64,000 nucleotides of DNA, taken from contig BROG01000031.1 in the NCBI GenBank assembly GCA_030159075.1, forward strand, positions 1,767,001-1,831,000, written 5' to 3'. The translations under genes and the position numbers were made by a program. Position 1 is the stretch's first letter, and each line of letters starts with the position of its first letter. Source of the stretch: Atrina japonica. Its lineage: Eukaryota; Mollusca; Bivalvia; Pterioida; Pinnidae. A model generated the notes under the pieces. That model did no database searches and had not been told where the DNA came from. It saw only the letters and a list, made by a program, of their open reading frames with translations. Shown here in pieces: positions 10,401-24,200 of the stretch.

Positions 10401-12695
10401 TAGGGCTCAAACCTTGTTTTACCATGTGTAAGTAATGATCATAAACCTAATATCAGAAGACAGGGTTTTACCAATAGTAAAGCCATGCTGTCAACTTAAT
10501 TTGACCAACAAATATATAGTGGAAGCCAAACTGTCATAACCAGTCTATATAGAGAAACAAGGTCAAACCTATCAGTGTTTTAATGTGTAAGTATAGTTGT
10601 TAAATGACCAAAGGCTCAAACCTATCAGTGTTTTTCATGTGTAAGTCAAAACAGGTCTATATAGTGTCAGGGTTTTTCATGAGCCAAACTGATCAACATA
10701 ACCAGTCTTCTTAGGACTATCAGGGGTTTCATGTGTAAGTAAACAGTGATTAACCAGTCTATATATTCAAACCTCGGTTTTACCACAGCCAAACTGATCA
10801 ACATGCTCTATATAAGACCAACAAGGATCAAACCTATCAACATGTGTATATATAACAGCCAAAGATCAACATTTTTTACAAAAGGTGTCTTTTACCATGT
10901 GTAAGTGAACTGAGCTAACCAGTCTATATAGTGACCAACAAGGATCAAACCTATCAGGGTTTTACCATGTGTAAGTAACAGCCAAACTGAGTCTATATAG
11001 TGACCAACAAGGATCAAACCTATCAGGGTTTGATCAACATAACCAGTCTATATAGTGACCAACAAGGATCAAACCTATCAGGGTTTTACCATGTGTAAGT
11101 AACAGCCAAACTGATCAACATAACCAGTCAGTGACCAACAATATATAGTGACAATGTGTAGTAAAGTCTCAACAAACCCTGTGTTATTTTTTAGATGGAG
11201 GGGTACTGATCAACATAAGGGTTTTAGTGACCCATATCAGGGTTTTACCATGTGTAAGTAACAGCCAAACTGATCAACATAACCAGTCTATATAGTGACC
11301 AACAAGGATCAAACCTATCAGGGTTTTACCATGTGTAAGTAACAGCCAAACTGATCAACATAACCAGTCTTAGAGTGAGGGGTAACCTATCAGGGTTTTA
11401 CCATGTGTAAGTGCCAAAGTCAAACAGCCAATATAGTGACCAACAAGGATCAAACCTATCAGTGTTTTACCATGTGTAAGTAACAGCCAAACTGATCAAC
11501 ATAACCAGTCTATATACTGGATCAAACCTATCAGGGTTTTACCATGTGTAAGTAACAGCCAGCCAAACAGTGATGACAACATAACCAGTCATGTGTAAGT
11601 AACAGTGATCAACAAGGATCAAACCTATCAGGGTTTTACCTAAGTAAACCTGATGTGTCTTATCTGTAGGATCAAACCTATCAGGTGTTTTACCATGTAG
11701 TAACAGCCAAAGGTTTATACCAACATGATCAAACCTATGTAAGTGACAGCCAAACTGATCAACATATCCAGTATAAATAGTGGATCAACCTATCAGGGTT
11801 TTACAATGTGGCTCAAATCAACTGTGTTATCTGTAGAGGATCAAAACCTATCAGGTTTATCATGTGTAAGTTTGACCATGTGTAACCAACAGATCAAACC
11901 AAACTGTTTTACCATGTGTAAGTCAGCCAAATGATCAACATAACCAGTCTATATAGTCAACAAGGTGACCAATAAGTAACAGCTCATAAACCTATATAGT
12001 GACTATCAGTGTTTTACCATGTGTAAGTAACAGCCAAACTGATCAACATAACCAGTCTATATAGGGGATCAAACCTATCAGGGTTTTTTTAACAGCCAAC
12101 TGATGTAACAGCCAAACTGAACAAGGATAACCTATCAGTAAGTACTGATCAACATAACAGTCTATACAAGGCTCAAACCTGGTTTTATCTGTAGAGGAGT
12201 CTATATACTGGATCAAACCTATCAGGGTTTTACCATGTGTAACAGCCAAACTGATCAACATAACCAGTCTATATAGTGACCAACAAGGATCAAACCTGTT
12301 TTACCATGTGTAAGTGACCAACACCAGGCAAGGATCAAACCTATCAGTGTTTTACCATGTGTAAGTAATCAACATGTCTATATAGAGGAGGATCAAACCT
12401 ATCAGGGTTTTACCATGATCAATGTAAACAGCCAAGTCTGAAACCTGTGATCAATCAGGGTTTTACCATGTGTAACAGCCAAACTGATCAATATAACCAG
12501 TCTAGTGACCAACAAGGCTCAAACCTGTGTTATCTGTAGGGGAGGGTATCAGGGATAACAGCCAAACTGATTTATAACCATGTGTAACAGGCCAAACCTG
12601 TGTTATCTGTAGGGGAGGGGGTATCAGGGTTTTACCATGTGTAACAGCCAAACTGATCAATCCAGTCCGGTGACCAACAAGGCTAAAACCTTAGA
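10400..12695. repeat. About 81-bp tandem array with many scrambled units
   Basis: The intact unit, seen clearly near 11050-11130 and 11290-11370, reads gaccaacaaggatcaaacct, atcagggttttaccatgtgt, aagtaacagccaaactgatc, aacataaccagtctatatag. Many other units are cut and rejoined at positions unrelated to the unit phase, for example near 11140-11240, 11570-11650 and 12090-12170. Either the array is highly rearranged or the consensus sequence is unreliable here. Confidence 0.88.
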
Positions 12696-12734
12696 TTATA
12701 ATTGTCTAATCCAATACAACACGACAATTTTTTT

Positions 12735-12835
12735 ATTATTGTTTTACATTCCTCCAGGAATTTTTCACTTACATGGAGATGTCACTAGCCAGAAATGTTG
12801 AGCAATGCCATGGAGGGCCCTATTTTGCTAAAACT
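12735..12835 (-). mobile_element. SINE tail, inverted copy
   Basis: Reads on the plus strand gttttacattcctccaggaa, tttttcacttacatggagat, gtcactagc. This is the reverse complement of the SINE tail seen at 35320-35370 and 47560-47620 (ctccatatgagtgaaagatt in the latter). Only the 3' part is recognisable. Confidence 0.6.
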
Positions 12836-14090
12836 TTTTTTTATTATTATTAGTTGCAAATTGAACATAATTCCAATGACTGTAATTTGACATCAGTCAT
12901 TGGTTTGAAATAGTTTGTATAGGAACTCTCAATGCATTTTACAGAATGCAATTGATAAATCAATGCAATGAATAGAGATCTACAAGAAACATTTAATGAC
13001 AAAAAAACAAATGATGAATAAATAAAGATGCAATCTGAAATCCTTTTGCCATGAATTGTATTGTTTTAATTAGATCTAACAGAAATGTTTTATGACAGAC
13101 ATACAGATAATGAAATTTTATAAATTTTGGGGAAAGAGCACTTTTAAAGGGGCATTAGCTGTGTATTTTTCTCCTTTTTTACTTCTTAGATTGATATATA
13201 ATAACAAAAAAAATATATACACAGACATCAAAATTCTTATATTCTTGTGTATTTTGTGAAAATTGCTCAAGAAACCCATGTTTGGCACCTTTTCACTTGC
13301 AACTGATTAACTCAAACTTACTACATGTATTTATATGTGACTACCAGACTGGACCTGACATTATTTTCACAAAATGTATAGGAATATATTAAGATTTTTT
13401 TTGCCTGTGTATCTCTTTTTTTTTTTTTTTTTTTACATCGAGTTCAAAATATAAAATAATTGTTTTGGTAAGCCTATTTGTGAACCAAACTTTTGTTTGT
13501 GTAATTCTGAGGGTTTTTAACCCCAAGATTTACATGTAATGTATAAGCTATGTAATCTAACCTATCACAGTCAATTCAAAAACTAGAAATTAAAATGAAT
13601 TGGTTAAAACCCACACATATAGCAAAAAATATTTCTAAAATCCTGTAGTCATAGTAACATGATATATTTTATCTACTTCCATCATGACAGATATTAAAAA
13701 ACTGCTATGGAAATGTCAGGGTTCAGTTGACAAAAATAAACAGAAATTTGTCTTTGCTTACTTCAGTCATAGAGTATTAATATGTATCATAAACAAAATA
13801 CATTTAAACCAAATTTGATACACAGAGGAATGAGTGAGATTTTAAATTGCTACTTCAAGTTTTGAAATCAAATTCACTTGGAGGCCAAGGGTTGTTACAT
13901 CATTTGATAATAGGTTTTAGATAAAGTTATTTAAGGCAGAATTGGTTGGAAACTGTCTAGGCAGTAAAATTAGAGTCTGATGAAGTAAGATTAACAACTG
14001 ATAAAAAAACTTGTTTATATTGTACTGTTAATTGCATCAGTGCTTTACACTTGGAAGGGAATGAAAACAAAACTCCACATACGAAGATAT
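12836..14090. other. AT-rich unique sequence, no gene seen
   Basis: Contains a T tract at about 13417-13434 and otherwise unremarkable AT-rich DNA. No frame of note on either strand. Confidence 0.5.
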
Positions 14091-14093
14091 CAT

Positions 14094-17000
14094 CACAATG
14101 CCGTATTATGATGCATATGTGCCGTATTATGATGTATGTACCGTATTATGATGTATGTGCCGTATTATGATGTATGTGCCGTATTGTGATGTATGTGCCG
14201 TATTATGATGTATGTGCCGTATTATGATGTATGTGCCATATTATGATGTATGTGCCGTATTATGATGTATACATGTATGTACCGTATAATGATGTATGTT
14301 CCGTATTATACTGTATGTGCCGTATTATACTGTATGTACCGTATTATGATGTATGTACCGTATTATGATGTATGTGCCGTATTATGATGTATATGTGCCG
14401 TATTATGATGTATGTGCCGTATTATGATGTGCCGTATTGTATCGTATTATGATGTATGTGCCGTATTATGATGTATGTACCGTATGTTATGATACCGTAT
14501 GTATGTTCCGTATTATACATGATGTATGTACCGTATTATGTATGTACCGTATGATGTATATGTGCCGTATTATGATGTATGATGTATGTACCATATGTAT
14601 GATGCCATATTATGTGCTGTATTATGATGTATAGTATTATACGTGCCGTATTATGATGTATGTACTGTATTATGATGTATGTATCGTATTATGATGTATG
14701 TGTGTGCCGTATTATATGTATGTGTATGTACCGTATTATATGATGTATATATGTGCCGTATTATGATGTGTATGTGCCGTATTATATGATGCCGTATTTA
14801 TATTCGCCGTATTATGATGATGTATTATGATGTATGCCGTATTATGATGTATGATGTATGTGCCGTATTGTGATGTATGTATTATGATGTATATTCCCCG
14901 CCGTATTATGTATGTGCCGTATGTGCCGTATTATGATGTATATTCGCCGTATTATGATGTATGTGCCGTATTATGATGTATGTACCATATTATGATGTAT
15001 GTGCCCCTATTATGATGTGTATGTACCGTATTATGTATATGTACCATATTATGATGTGCCGTATGTATTGTGATGTATGTACCGTATTATGATGTATATT
15101 CGCCGTATTATGATGTATGTGCCGTATTATGATGTATATGTACCATATTATGATGTATGTGCCCTATTATGATGTATATGTACCGTATTATGATGTATGT
15201 ACCGTATTATGATGTATATGTACCGTATTATGATGTATGTGCCCTATTATGATGTATATGTACCGTATTATGATGTATATGTACCATATTATGATGTATG
15301 TGCCCTATTATGATGTATGTGCCGTATTATGATGTATATTATGATGTACCGTATTATGATGTATATGTACCATATTATGATGTATGTGCCCTATTATGAT
15401 GTATGTACCGTATTATGATGTATTATATGTACCGTATTATGATGTATGTGCCCTATTATGATTATATGATATTATGATGTATGTACCGTATTATATGTAT
15501 ACCGTATTATGATGTGTACCATATTATATTATGATATTATATGTATATGTACCGTATTATGATGTATATGTACCGTATTATATTATGATGATGTATGTGC
15601 CCTATTATGATGTATGATGCCCTATTATGATGTATTATGTACCATATTATGATGTATGTGTATTATGTACCATATTATGATGTACCGTATTATGATGCCC
15701 TATTATGATGATGTATGTGCCCTATGTATGATGTATATGTACCATATGATGTATGTATGTACCCCCGTATTATATGTATGTATATGTGCCCTATTATGTA
15801 CCATATTATGTATGTACCGTATTATGATGCCCTATTATGATGTATGTACCGTGTACCGTATTATGATGTATTATGTATACCGTATTGTGATATACCGTAT
15901 GATGTATGTGCCGTATTATGATGTATATGTGCCCTATTATGATGTATATGTACCGTATTATGATGTATGTATATGTGTACCATATTATGATGTATGTGCC
16001 GTATTATGATGTATATTCGCCGTATTATGATGTATGTGCCGTATTATGATGTATGTACCATATTATGATGTATGTGCCCTATTATGATGTATGTGCCCTA
16101 TTATGATGTATATGTACCGTATTATGATGTATATGTACCATATTATGATGTATGTGCCGTATTATGATGTATGTACCGTATTATGATGTATATGTGCCGT
16201 ATTGTGATGTATGTACCGTATTATGATGTATATGTACCGTATTATGATGTATGTGCCGTATTATGATGTATGTACCGTATTATGATGTATATGTACCATA
16301 TTATGATGTATGTGCCGTATTATGATGTATATGTGCCGTATTATGATGTATGTGCCGTATTATGATGTATGTGCCGTATTATGATGTATATGTACCATAT
16401 TATGATGTATGTACCGTATTATGATGTATATGTACCGTATTATGATGTATGTACCGTATTATGATGTATGTACCGTATTATGATGTATGTGCCGTATTAT
16501 GATGTATGTGCCGTATTATGATGTATATGTACCGTATTATGATGTATGTACCGTATTATGATGTATATGTACCATATTATGATGTATGTGCCCTATTATG
16601 ATGTATGTGCCCTATTATGATGTATATGTACCGTATTATGATGTGTATGTACCGTATTATGATGTATATGTACCGTATTATGATGTATGTATTATGATGT
16701 ATGTGCCCTATGATTATGTACCGTATTATGATGTATATGTGCCCTGATTATGATGTGATGTGCCGTATTGATGATGTATTATGTGCCCTATTATGATGTA
16801 TTATGATGTATGTACCGTAGTATTATGATGTATGATGTATGTACCATGATGTACGATTTCGCCGTATATGATGTATGTGCCCTATGTGCCGTATTATATG
16901 TATATGTACCATATATATGTGCCCTATTATGATGTATATGTACCATATTATGATGTATATGTACCGTATTATGATGTATATGTGCCCTATTATGATGTAT

Positions 17001-17168
17001 ATGTACCGTATTATGATGTATATGTACCATATTATGATGTATGTGCCCTATTATGATGTATATGTACCGTATTATGATGTATATGTACCATATTATGATG
17101 TATGTGCCCTATTATGATGTATGTACCGTATTATGATGTATGTACCGTATTATGATGTATATGTACCG
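14094..17168. repeat. 19/21-bp tandem array, about 3 kb
   Basis: Two interspersed unit types, tatgtgccgtattatgatg (19 bp) and the same with tatatgtaccg (21 bp), with ccgtatt, ccatatt and ccctatt variants. Units are clean at 15,060-15,310 and 15,990-16,660 but fragmented at 14,440-14,880, 15,460-15,900 and 16,690-16,900. The 21-bp type keeps reading frames open (heptapeptide repeats), which explains the apparent open frames. Confidence 0.93.
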
Positions 17169-18799
17169 GTAACATCAGTGTAATTATACATCATAATTCA
17201 AACTTCACTCTGCCTGTTTATCAATGATAAATTATGTCAAATGAAAATCAGATGTCACTTTAATTGTTTGTTTGTTTCAAAGGTGTTACATGCCAACATT
17301 TTTCTGTCATATGATGGCAGCCTGATTTTACTGGTTGAGTAGAAAACTATGCAAATTAACTTCTATACTTTTTAATTATTAGTTTAAGTTCCACCAGAGC
17401 TCATACCCACACTGACCAGTGGTCAGAACATGGTTCAAAGTGTAATATGCTTTAACCACTGGTCAAAGATTTTGTGCAATTCCTGATTATGACAACTCCT
17501 AATATATAAATATGAATCCTAAAACTGTCATTCCATTTCTTAAACACAACATCAATACTTTAGTACTAGCATTCACTGCAACCAAGACATAACCTTATAT
17601 CAAAGTTACAATATACAATTATTAATGGAGATTCATTTTAAATTTCAACCAATTAATTTATTTACAAATGTGGTCATTCAAACTATATATAGCATCTCTT
17701 TATTTGGTGCAAAAGGGAAATAACTCCTATGAAAAGTAATTGATTTAAACCTTGAATCTGACAACAAATTAATTTTTCTTTCAAAATAAGGTTTTCAAAA
17801 TAACTGGGTTATACTGGTAATAAATTAATTTAGTCCAATATTCAAAATCATTTCAAATTCAGTGGGATTTCAATGTAACAGAGTTAAATATAAAGAGGTA
17901 CCACCGTATTTTAACTCAGAAAAGATATAAAAAATTAAAATTAACACACTGATATTTTCCAGTGACATAAATGATAATTCTTTGTACGAGATCAACGTAT
18001 CTAATGTCTATATAAACTCCCACAGTTTGTGTTGGCCAGTATCTAAGCAGTCTACTGGACACATGTCCATCATCAATAAACTTAATGTTACCCGTAGGAC
18101 TTGTAAAACAAATCCCTGTGGGAGAGAGTGGTGTTGGCAAATTGTAATCTATAATTTACTCACCAAAGAAAATAAACTACAAATACATATATGTTTTGAA
18201 GTGTCAGACCAAGGCTGATGCAGAACATAGCATGTATCAGCTTATATGTTCTGGTCAGTCTGTTTATATAGAGCCATTAATGCAAGCATCTGAAACATCC
18301 ATATTGATGATTAAAACTGCAAACATATTCAAGCACCTGATGACAAATGAATGATCATGTCAATGTAGACAGATGCTTTATTTCATTTGAAATAGTGACA
18401 ACTGGAATCACGTGGAAATTGACTCTGGGTCACACTGCCACTCTACAAAAAACATCAGTAATAAGAAATGAACATCTTAACTTTAGTAAATCCCAAAATC
18501 TGACTAGCTTAGAAGGCAATTTCCTGTGTAAAAAAGACGAGTTCTAGGAAGACTTATAAATGATGTCTTATTTGCAGATTTCTTTGTCTTTATACAATGT
18601 TTTTAAAATGTCAAAAAGCTCAGATTCAATTCTGAATGTTATTTTTCAACATTTTAAAGATAAAAAGCAGATTTAATAAGTATTTCTGACAATCAGATAC
18701 TATTTCCACAGACATCAATCTTCAACACTTCCTACATTCTTTAAATCATTTTCATTAAGCTTCCTTTAACTGATCACTTTAGGAAAACATACAAAACAA
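17169..18799. other. AT-rich unique sequence, one weak coding candidate
   Basis: No tandem array or recognised transposon. Between 17940 and 18115 overlapping frames are open on both strands (listed separately). Confidence 0.4.
17940..18115 (-). CDS. Weak exon candidate, unrecognised
   Basis: On the minus strand a good acceptor (cactctctcccacag) precedes position 18115. It is followed by an open frame including ICFTSPTGNIKFIDDGHVSS and RLLRYWPTQTVGVY. A second minus frame and a plus frame are also open across most of it, and no convincing donor closes the exon, so chance openness is a real possibility. No family is recognised. Confidence 0.15.
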
Positions 18800-18990
18800 A
18801 TGTTTGTTTGTTTGTTGTATTGGTATTTTACACCACAGCCACACTCAACATTTTGTCAGTTATATGGAGGTGGTGGCCAGTTTTTAAAGATGGACATGAG
18901 AACTTGATTACTAGGGAATAGACCACTGACCTTCCACAAGTAAACTGGCAAACTTCCTCACCTTGGGTACTAGGTAGAGGTGAGACACTT
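18800..18990 (+). mobile_element. Dispersed molluscan-style repeat (ttatatggaggtggtggcc)
   Basis: Contains ggtattttacaccacagcca, cactcaacattttgtcagtt, atatggaggtggtggccagt and accactgaccttccacaagt followed by aaactggcaaact. The second half has a diverged relative at 21146-21235 (ggtggaggagagtagccg, ccacagccttccaagtaaac). I recognise this style from mollusc genomes; exact family unknown. Confidence 0.6.
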
Positions 18991-20329
18991 CATGATTCAA
19001 AGATTTATATTTACTCAAAACATTATTGTTATCCTTTATACAACAATAATTTCCATTTCTGAAATTGCAGGATCACAAACATGTATTCTTGCAATGTGTT
19101 GTTATTAGGTTTCAGTAATGTTTTGACATTGACAACAATTTTATGCCATACATAACCTAAATATGTTTTTATTTTCTTTTATTTTTTAGATTAAACTGTA
19201 GTACCTGAGATCATCTTTCTTTATAATCATAAATGTGTAATACACATTGTACAAAATCTGCAGCACTGCACCCCCCCCCCCCCCACCCCAATTCACATAC
19301 TTTATATTGCTTTCCAGCAAAGTAAATGGATATTTCAAAAACAATGCCTATGTTTTGTTTCCAATACCTTTGGAAACTTTTAACTTTTAAATAAAACACC
19401 TGTTCCAGTGAAACACTTATGAAATTATTTTATTATCCTTTTCTCTAGATCTAAAATATAACTTTTTACCTTTCCACACAATTAGATAAATTTTTGTTTT
19501 CATCTTTAGATCTTTATACACAACACCAGTATAACTGACTTTTTTTTGTCTCTCTTTTTCACTTTGGCATTCATGCATCTTCTACACACTTGAATTAGAA
19601 GTCTCTACATAATAATGCACAAGACAAATGCTTGAGTTAGCTGTGGCAGTACATATCCCTGATGAGTTATAGCAATTGGAACAAACAATGAAAGCTGAGA
19701 ATAATGTAATAAAAGGATAGTCAGACAAAGTCGTATTTGCACCAATCATTAAGAAATATCTGATCTTCCTTACAAGGCAGAATTGATTTTTACCCCATAC
19801 AGAGGATGACTCATACCAAACAGAATGCACAGTTCTGAGGCCACAGTCAGGAAATTATACTTGCCTGACGCTGAAGCAAATATTGAATTAATAAATACAG
19901 ACATGAATTGATGTAACATTTTTGCTTTTATTGATGAAAATCTTTTTAAAACATAGTCTAGTGTTCATTTTGGGACGAGAACAAGAAGGGAATTAAAAAT
20001 TAAAGCATGGTCACAAAAAGACTTCATGGTAAACTGGGGCCAAAATTGACACTGTTATTTCTAAAGGTACCAATAGGGAGTTCATTTTAAGGGAGTTGAC
20101 AAACATAAATATGTAAATAAATTATACTTAGGTGAGTAAATATTTTAGAGTTACTGGAACACTATGTACTTATTAGCTTTTGATTATTATTGTAGACGTA
20201 AGTATTTACAGTATATTTGACAAAACAAATAAAGCACTAATTTATCAATTAATAGTAACATTGTGCTTAAGTCATTTTATGATACAAAATCAAGGGACAT
20301 CAGTTCATTTGTGTCTGTATAGGACCATA
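18991..20329. other. Unique sequence, no gene seen; poly-C tract inside
   Basis: Includes a C homopolymer at about 19269-19284 and short open frames at 19211-19399 and 19582-19830 (minus) that have no splice or start support. Confidence 0.45.
19269..19289. repeat. Poly-C tract
   Basis: About fifteen consecutive C followed by accccaa. It is the longest C run near here; a second poly-C lies at 55494. Confidence 0.95.
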
Positions 20330-20790
20330 GATACTTTAGTCCTTGCAAGTTTTATCAAATTCCCTTCAGTGGTCCTGAAGAACAAACTGACATTGTGAAA
20401 AATCACCCTTTCCTTTCTGCAGTTAATAAAATTCTGAAACTTAAGAACTCCTGAAGAACAAACTCAGCAAAATTTTCATACAAAAACATCTCTTCAGAAG
20501 TTCATCTAATTACAGATAAAAACATAAAATGAATGTCAAAAATTAATTATCTGATCAAGAAATTAATTCAAACATCCATGCAGATCACTCGGATGCAATC
20601 CGTTTTTCAGTTCATACAGTGGTTCTAGAGGAGAGTTTAAAGAATGGAACCTCTGGGACCTATTTTGCCCCACCTGGATCCATTCCTGACCCAAACTGAT
20701 GGTAGAGGACCCTAAGTACTTGCTTCTTGCAAAGATTCATTAAAATCCCTTCAGGGGTCAGAGGAAGTCAAACATTTGAAAAGTTAACAA
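20330..20790. repeat. Diverged dispersed repeat copies
   Basis: The phrases ttgcaagttttatcaaattc + ccttcagtggtcctgaag (about 20344), cagtggttctagaggagag (about 20619) and gattcattaaaatcccttca + ggggtcagagg (about 20734) are relatives of one another, all around 'atcaaaatcccttcagtggttctag'. They look like two or three overlapping decayed copies of one dispersed repeat. No coding seen. Confidence 0.45.
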
Positions 20791-21040
20791 TGGAAGACAG
20801 TGTAGGACAAATCTATATACAAAGGACCATTCTGTGACTGATCTTTATTATAAACTTTCCTACATTTAAAATTTGATCCAGATTCATCGACTTAAATGAT
20901 CCACAAAGATAAACAAAGGCAAAAACATCACTATAATCTTGAGACATGTTCTAGTACCAAGCTCTCATTATGATGATATATGATATGCCCTTCTGACCTG
21001 TCACAAAGCTGAACATGTGATTAATTAACTTTTATTTCAG

Positions 21041-21142
21041 GTGTCTGAGGTAGAGATGGAACGACACGGAATGCACAGTTTGAGGCTAATACAAAGAAGT
21101 TGTAGTAGGGTAATGAAAAGCTTGGAAAAGACTAGATCCAAG
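21041..21142 (+). CDS. Possible internal exon, unrecognised
   Basis: A strong acceptor (aacttttatttcag ending at 21040) is followed by 34 open codons, VSEVEMERHGMHSLRLIQ and RSCSRVMKSLEKTRSK, then a consensus donor (tccaag|GTAGGA). The frame enters and leaves in phase 0, so it could follow the exon ending at 1610, though at least some exons of that gene are missing. The open frame continues to 21409, but that part is a dispersed repeat plus degenerate 58-bp-type units, so I would end the exon at the donor. The last third (gaaaagcttggaaaagacta) resembles the array unit (cagagcttggaatggagaag), so the array may have arisen from it, or the exon may be an illusion from a diverged unit. Confidence 0.25.
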
Positions 21143-21259
21143 GTAGGAGCCAGTTTTTTAATGGTGGAGGAGAGTAGCCGGTTACTCAGGAAGAGATCCA
21201 CAGCCTTCCAAGTAAACTGGCATTCTCACAAAAGTCAGCCTAGGTTCCTGCAGGGACCT

Positions 21260-24200
21260 AGAACAGAAAAGATTAAGGAAATTCAAAGTTTGAAAAGGCA
21301 AGATAAAGGAAATGCGAAGCTAGGAACAAACCAGATCAAGGAAAAGCAGAGCCTACAAAAGAGACAGGATCAAGGAAATGAAGACACTGAAATAAATGCA
21401 ATTATGTAGAGCATAGGAACAGGTAAGGAACTGTACTTGTTGGGCTTGGAACAGACATGGTAAAAAAATGCTTTGAATAGACAAGACTATGAAATACAGA
21501 GATTACAACAAAATTAGGTAAAGCAGAGCTTGGAATAGAGAAGACAATGAAATACAGAGACTGGAACTAGATACGGTAATGCAGAGCTTGGAATGGAGAA
21601 GACAATGAAATACAGAGATTGGAACTAGATAAGGTAGTGCAGGGCTTGGAATGGAGAAGACAATGAAATACAGAGATTGGAACTAGATAAGGTAGTGCAG
21701 GGCTTGGAATGGAGGAATAGAGAAGAATGCAAGCTTGAAATACAATGAAATACAGAGACTGGAACTAGATACGGTAATGCAGAGCTTGGAATGGAGAAGA
21801 CAATTACAGAGATGGAACTAGATACGGTAATGCAAGCTTGAAATGGAGAGACTGAAATACAGAACTGGAACTAGATACGGTAATGCAGAGCTTGGAATGG
21901 AGAAGACAATGAAATACAGAGACTGGAACTAGATACGGTAATGCAGAGCTTGGAATGGAGAAAGAGACAATGAAATACAGAGACAGGGCTTGGAACTAGA
22001 TACGAAATACAGAGACAGAGCTTGGTAATGGAGAAGGACAATGAAATACAGAGACTGGAACTAGATACGGTAATGCAGAGCTTGGAATGGAAAGACAATG
22101 GAATACAGAGACTGGAACAGATACGGTAATACAGAGCTTGGACTGGAGAAGACTATGAAATAAGGTAACTAGCAGGTAGTGCAGGGCTTGGAATAGACAA
22201 GAATATGAAATACAGAGACTGGAAGTAGATACGGTAATGCGGAGCTTGGAATGGAGAAGACAATGAAATACAGAGACTGGAACTAGATACGGTAATGCAG
22301 AGCTTGGAATGGAGAAGACAATGAAATACAGAGACTGGAACTAGATACGGTAATGCAGAGCTTGGAATGGAGAAGACAATGAAATACAGAGATTGGAACT
22401 AGATAGAAGGTAGTGAAATACAGAGACTGGAAATAGACAAGGAATAAGACAATGAAATACAGAGACTGGAAGTAGATACGGTAATGCGGAGCTTGGAATG
22501 GAGAAGACAATGAAATACAGAGAACTGATACGAAATGCAGAGCTTGGAATGGAGAAGACAATGAAATACGGTAGATACGGTATGCAGAGCTTGGAATGGA
22601 GAAGACAATGAAATACAGAGACTGGAACTAGATACGGTAATGCAGAGCTTGGAATGGAGAAGACAATGAAATACAGAGACTGCAACTAGATACAGTAATG
22701 CAGAGCTTGGAATGGAGAAGACAATGAAATACAGAGACTGCAACTAGATAAGGTACAGGGCTTGGATAGCAAGAATATGAAATACTTGGAATGGAGAAGA
22801 CAATGAATGGATAAGACAGAAATACAGAGACTGGAACTAGATACGGTAATGCAGAGCTTGGAATGGAGAAGACAATGAAATACAGAGACTGGAACTAGAT
22901 ACGGTAATGCAGAGCTTGGAATGGAGAAGACAATGAAATACAGAGACTGGACTGGATACGGTAATGCTAGGAGAAGACAATGAAATACAGTAATGCATAA
23001 TGCAGAGCTTGGAATGGAGAAGACAATGAAATACAGAGACTGCAACTAGATACGGTAATGCAGAGCTTGGAATGGAGAAGACAATGAAATACAGAGACTG
23101 GAACTAGATACGGTAATGCAGAGCTTGGAATGGAGAAGACAATGAAATACAGAGACTGGAACTAGATACGGTAGTGCAGGGCTTGGAATGGAGAAGACAA
23201 TGAAATACAGAGACTGGAACTAGATAAGGTAGTGCAGGGCTTGGAATAGACAAGAATATGAAATACAGAGACTGGAAGTAGATACGGTAATGCGGAGCTT
23301 GGAATGGAGAAGACAATGAAATACAGAGACTGGAACTAGATACGGTAGATAATGGTAAGACAATGCAGAGCTTGGAATAGGGTAGTGCAGGGCTTGGAAT
23401 AGACAAGAATATGAAATACAGAGACTGGAACTAGATATGGTAATGGGAGAAGACAGAAATACAGAGGCTGGAATGGAGAGCTTGGAATGGAGAAGACAAT
23501 GAAATACAGAGACTGCAACTAGATACGGTAATGCAGAGCTTGGAATGGAGAAGACAATGAAATACAGAGACTGCAACTAGATACGGTAATGCAGAGCTTG
23601 GAATGGAGAAGACAATGAAATACAGAGACTGGAACTAGATACGGTAATGCAGAGCTTGGAATGGGAGATACGACAGCTTGGAATTGAAAAGAACAAAGAG
23701 ACTGGAACTAGATACGGTAATGCAGAGCTTGAAATGGAGAAGACAATGAAATACAGAGACTGGAACTAGATACGGTAAAGCAGAGCTTGGAATAGAGAAG
23801 ACAATGAAATACAGAGACTGGAACTAGATACTGTAATGCAGAGCTTGGAATGGAGAAGACAATGAAATACAGAGACTGGAACTAGATAAGGTAGTGCAGG
23901 GCTTGGAATGGAGAAGACAATGAAATACAGAGACTGGAACTAGATAAGGTAGTGCAGGGCTTGGAATAGACAAGAATATGAAATACAGAGACTGGAAGTA
24001 GATACGGTAATGCAGAGCTTGGAATGGAGAAGACAATGAAATACAGAGGCTGGAACTAGATATGGTAATGCAGAGCTTGGAATGGAGAAGACAATGAAAT
24101 ACAGAGACGGGACTAGGAGACTTGAGATAAATAACGGACGAGAACTAATGCAGAGCTTGGAATAGAGAAGACAATGAAATACAGAGACTGAAATACAGAG

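Noticed and set aside
21143..21409. Extension of the open frame beyond the exon candidate
   Set aside because: This part matches the dispersed repeat at 18860-18965 and degenerate array units, so the frame is probably accidental.
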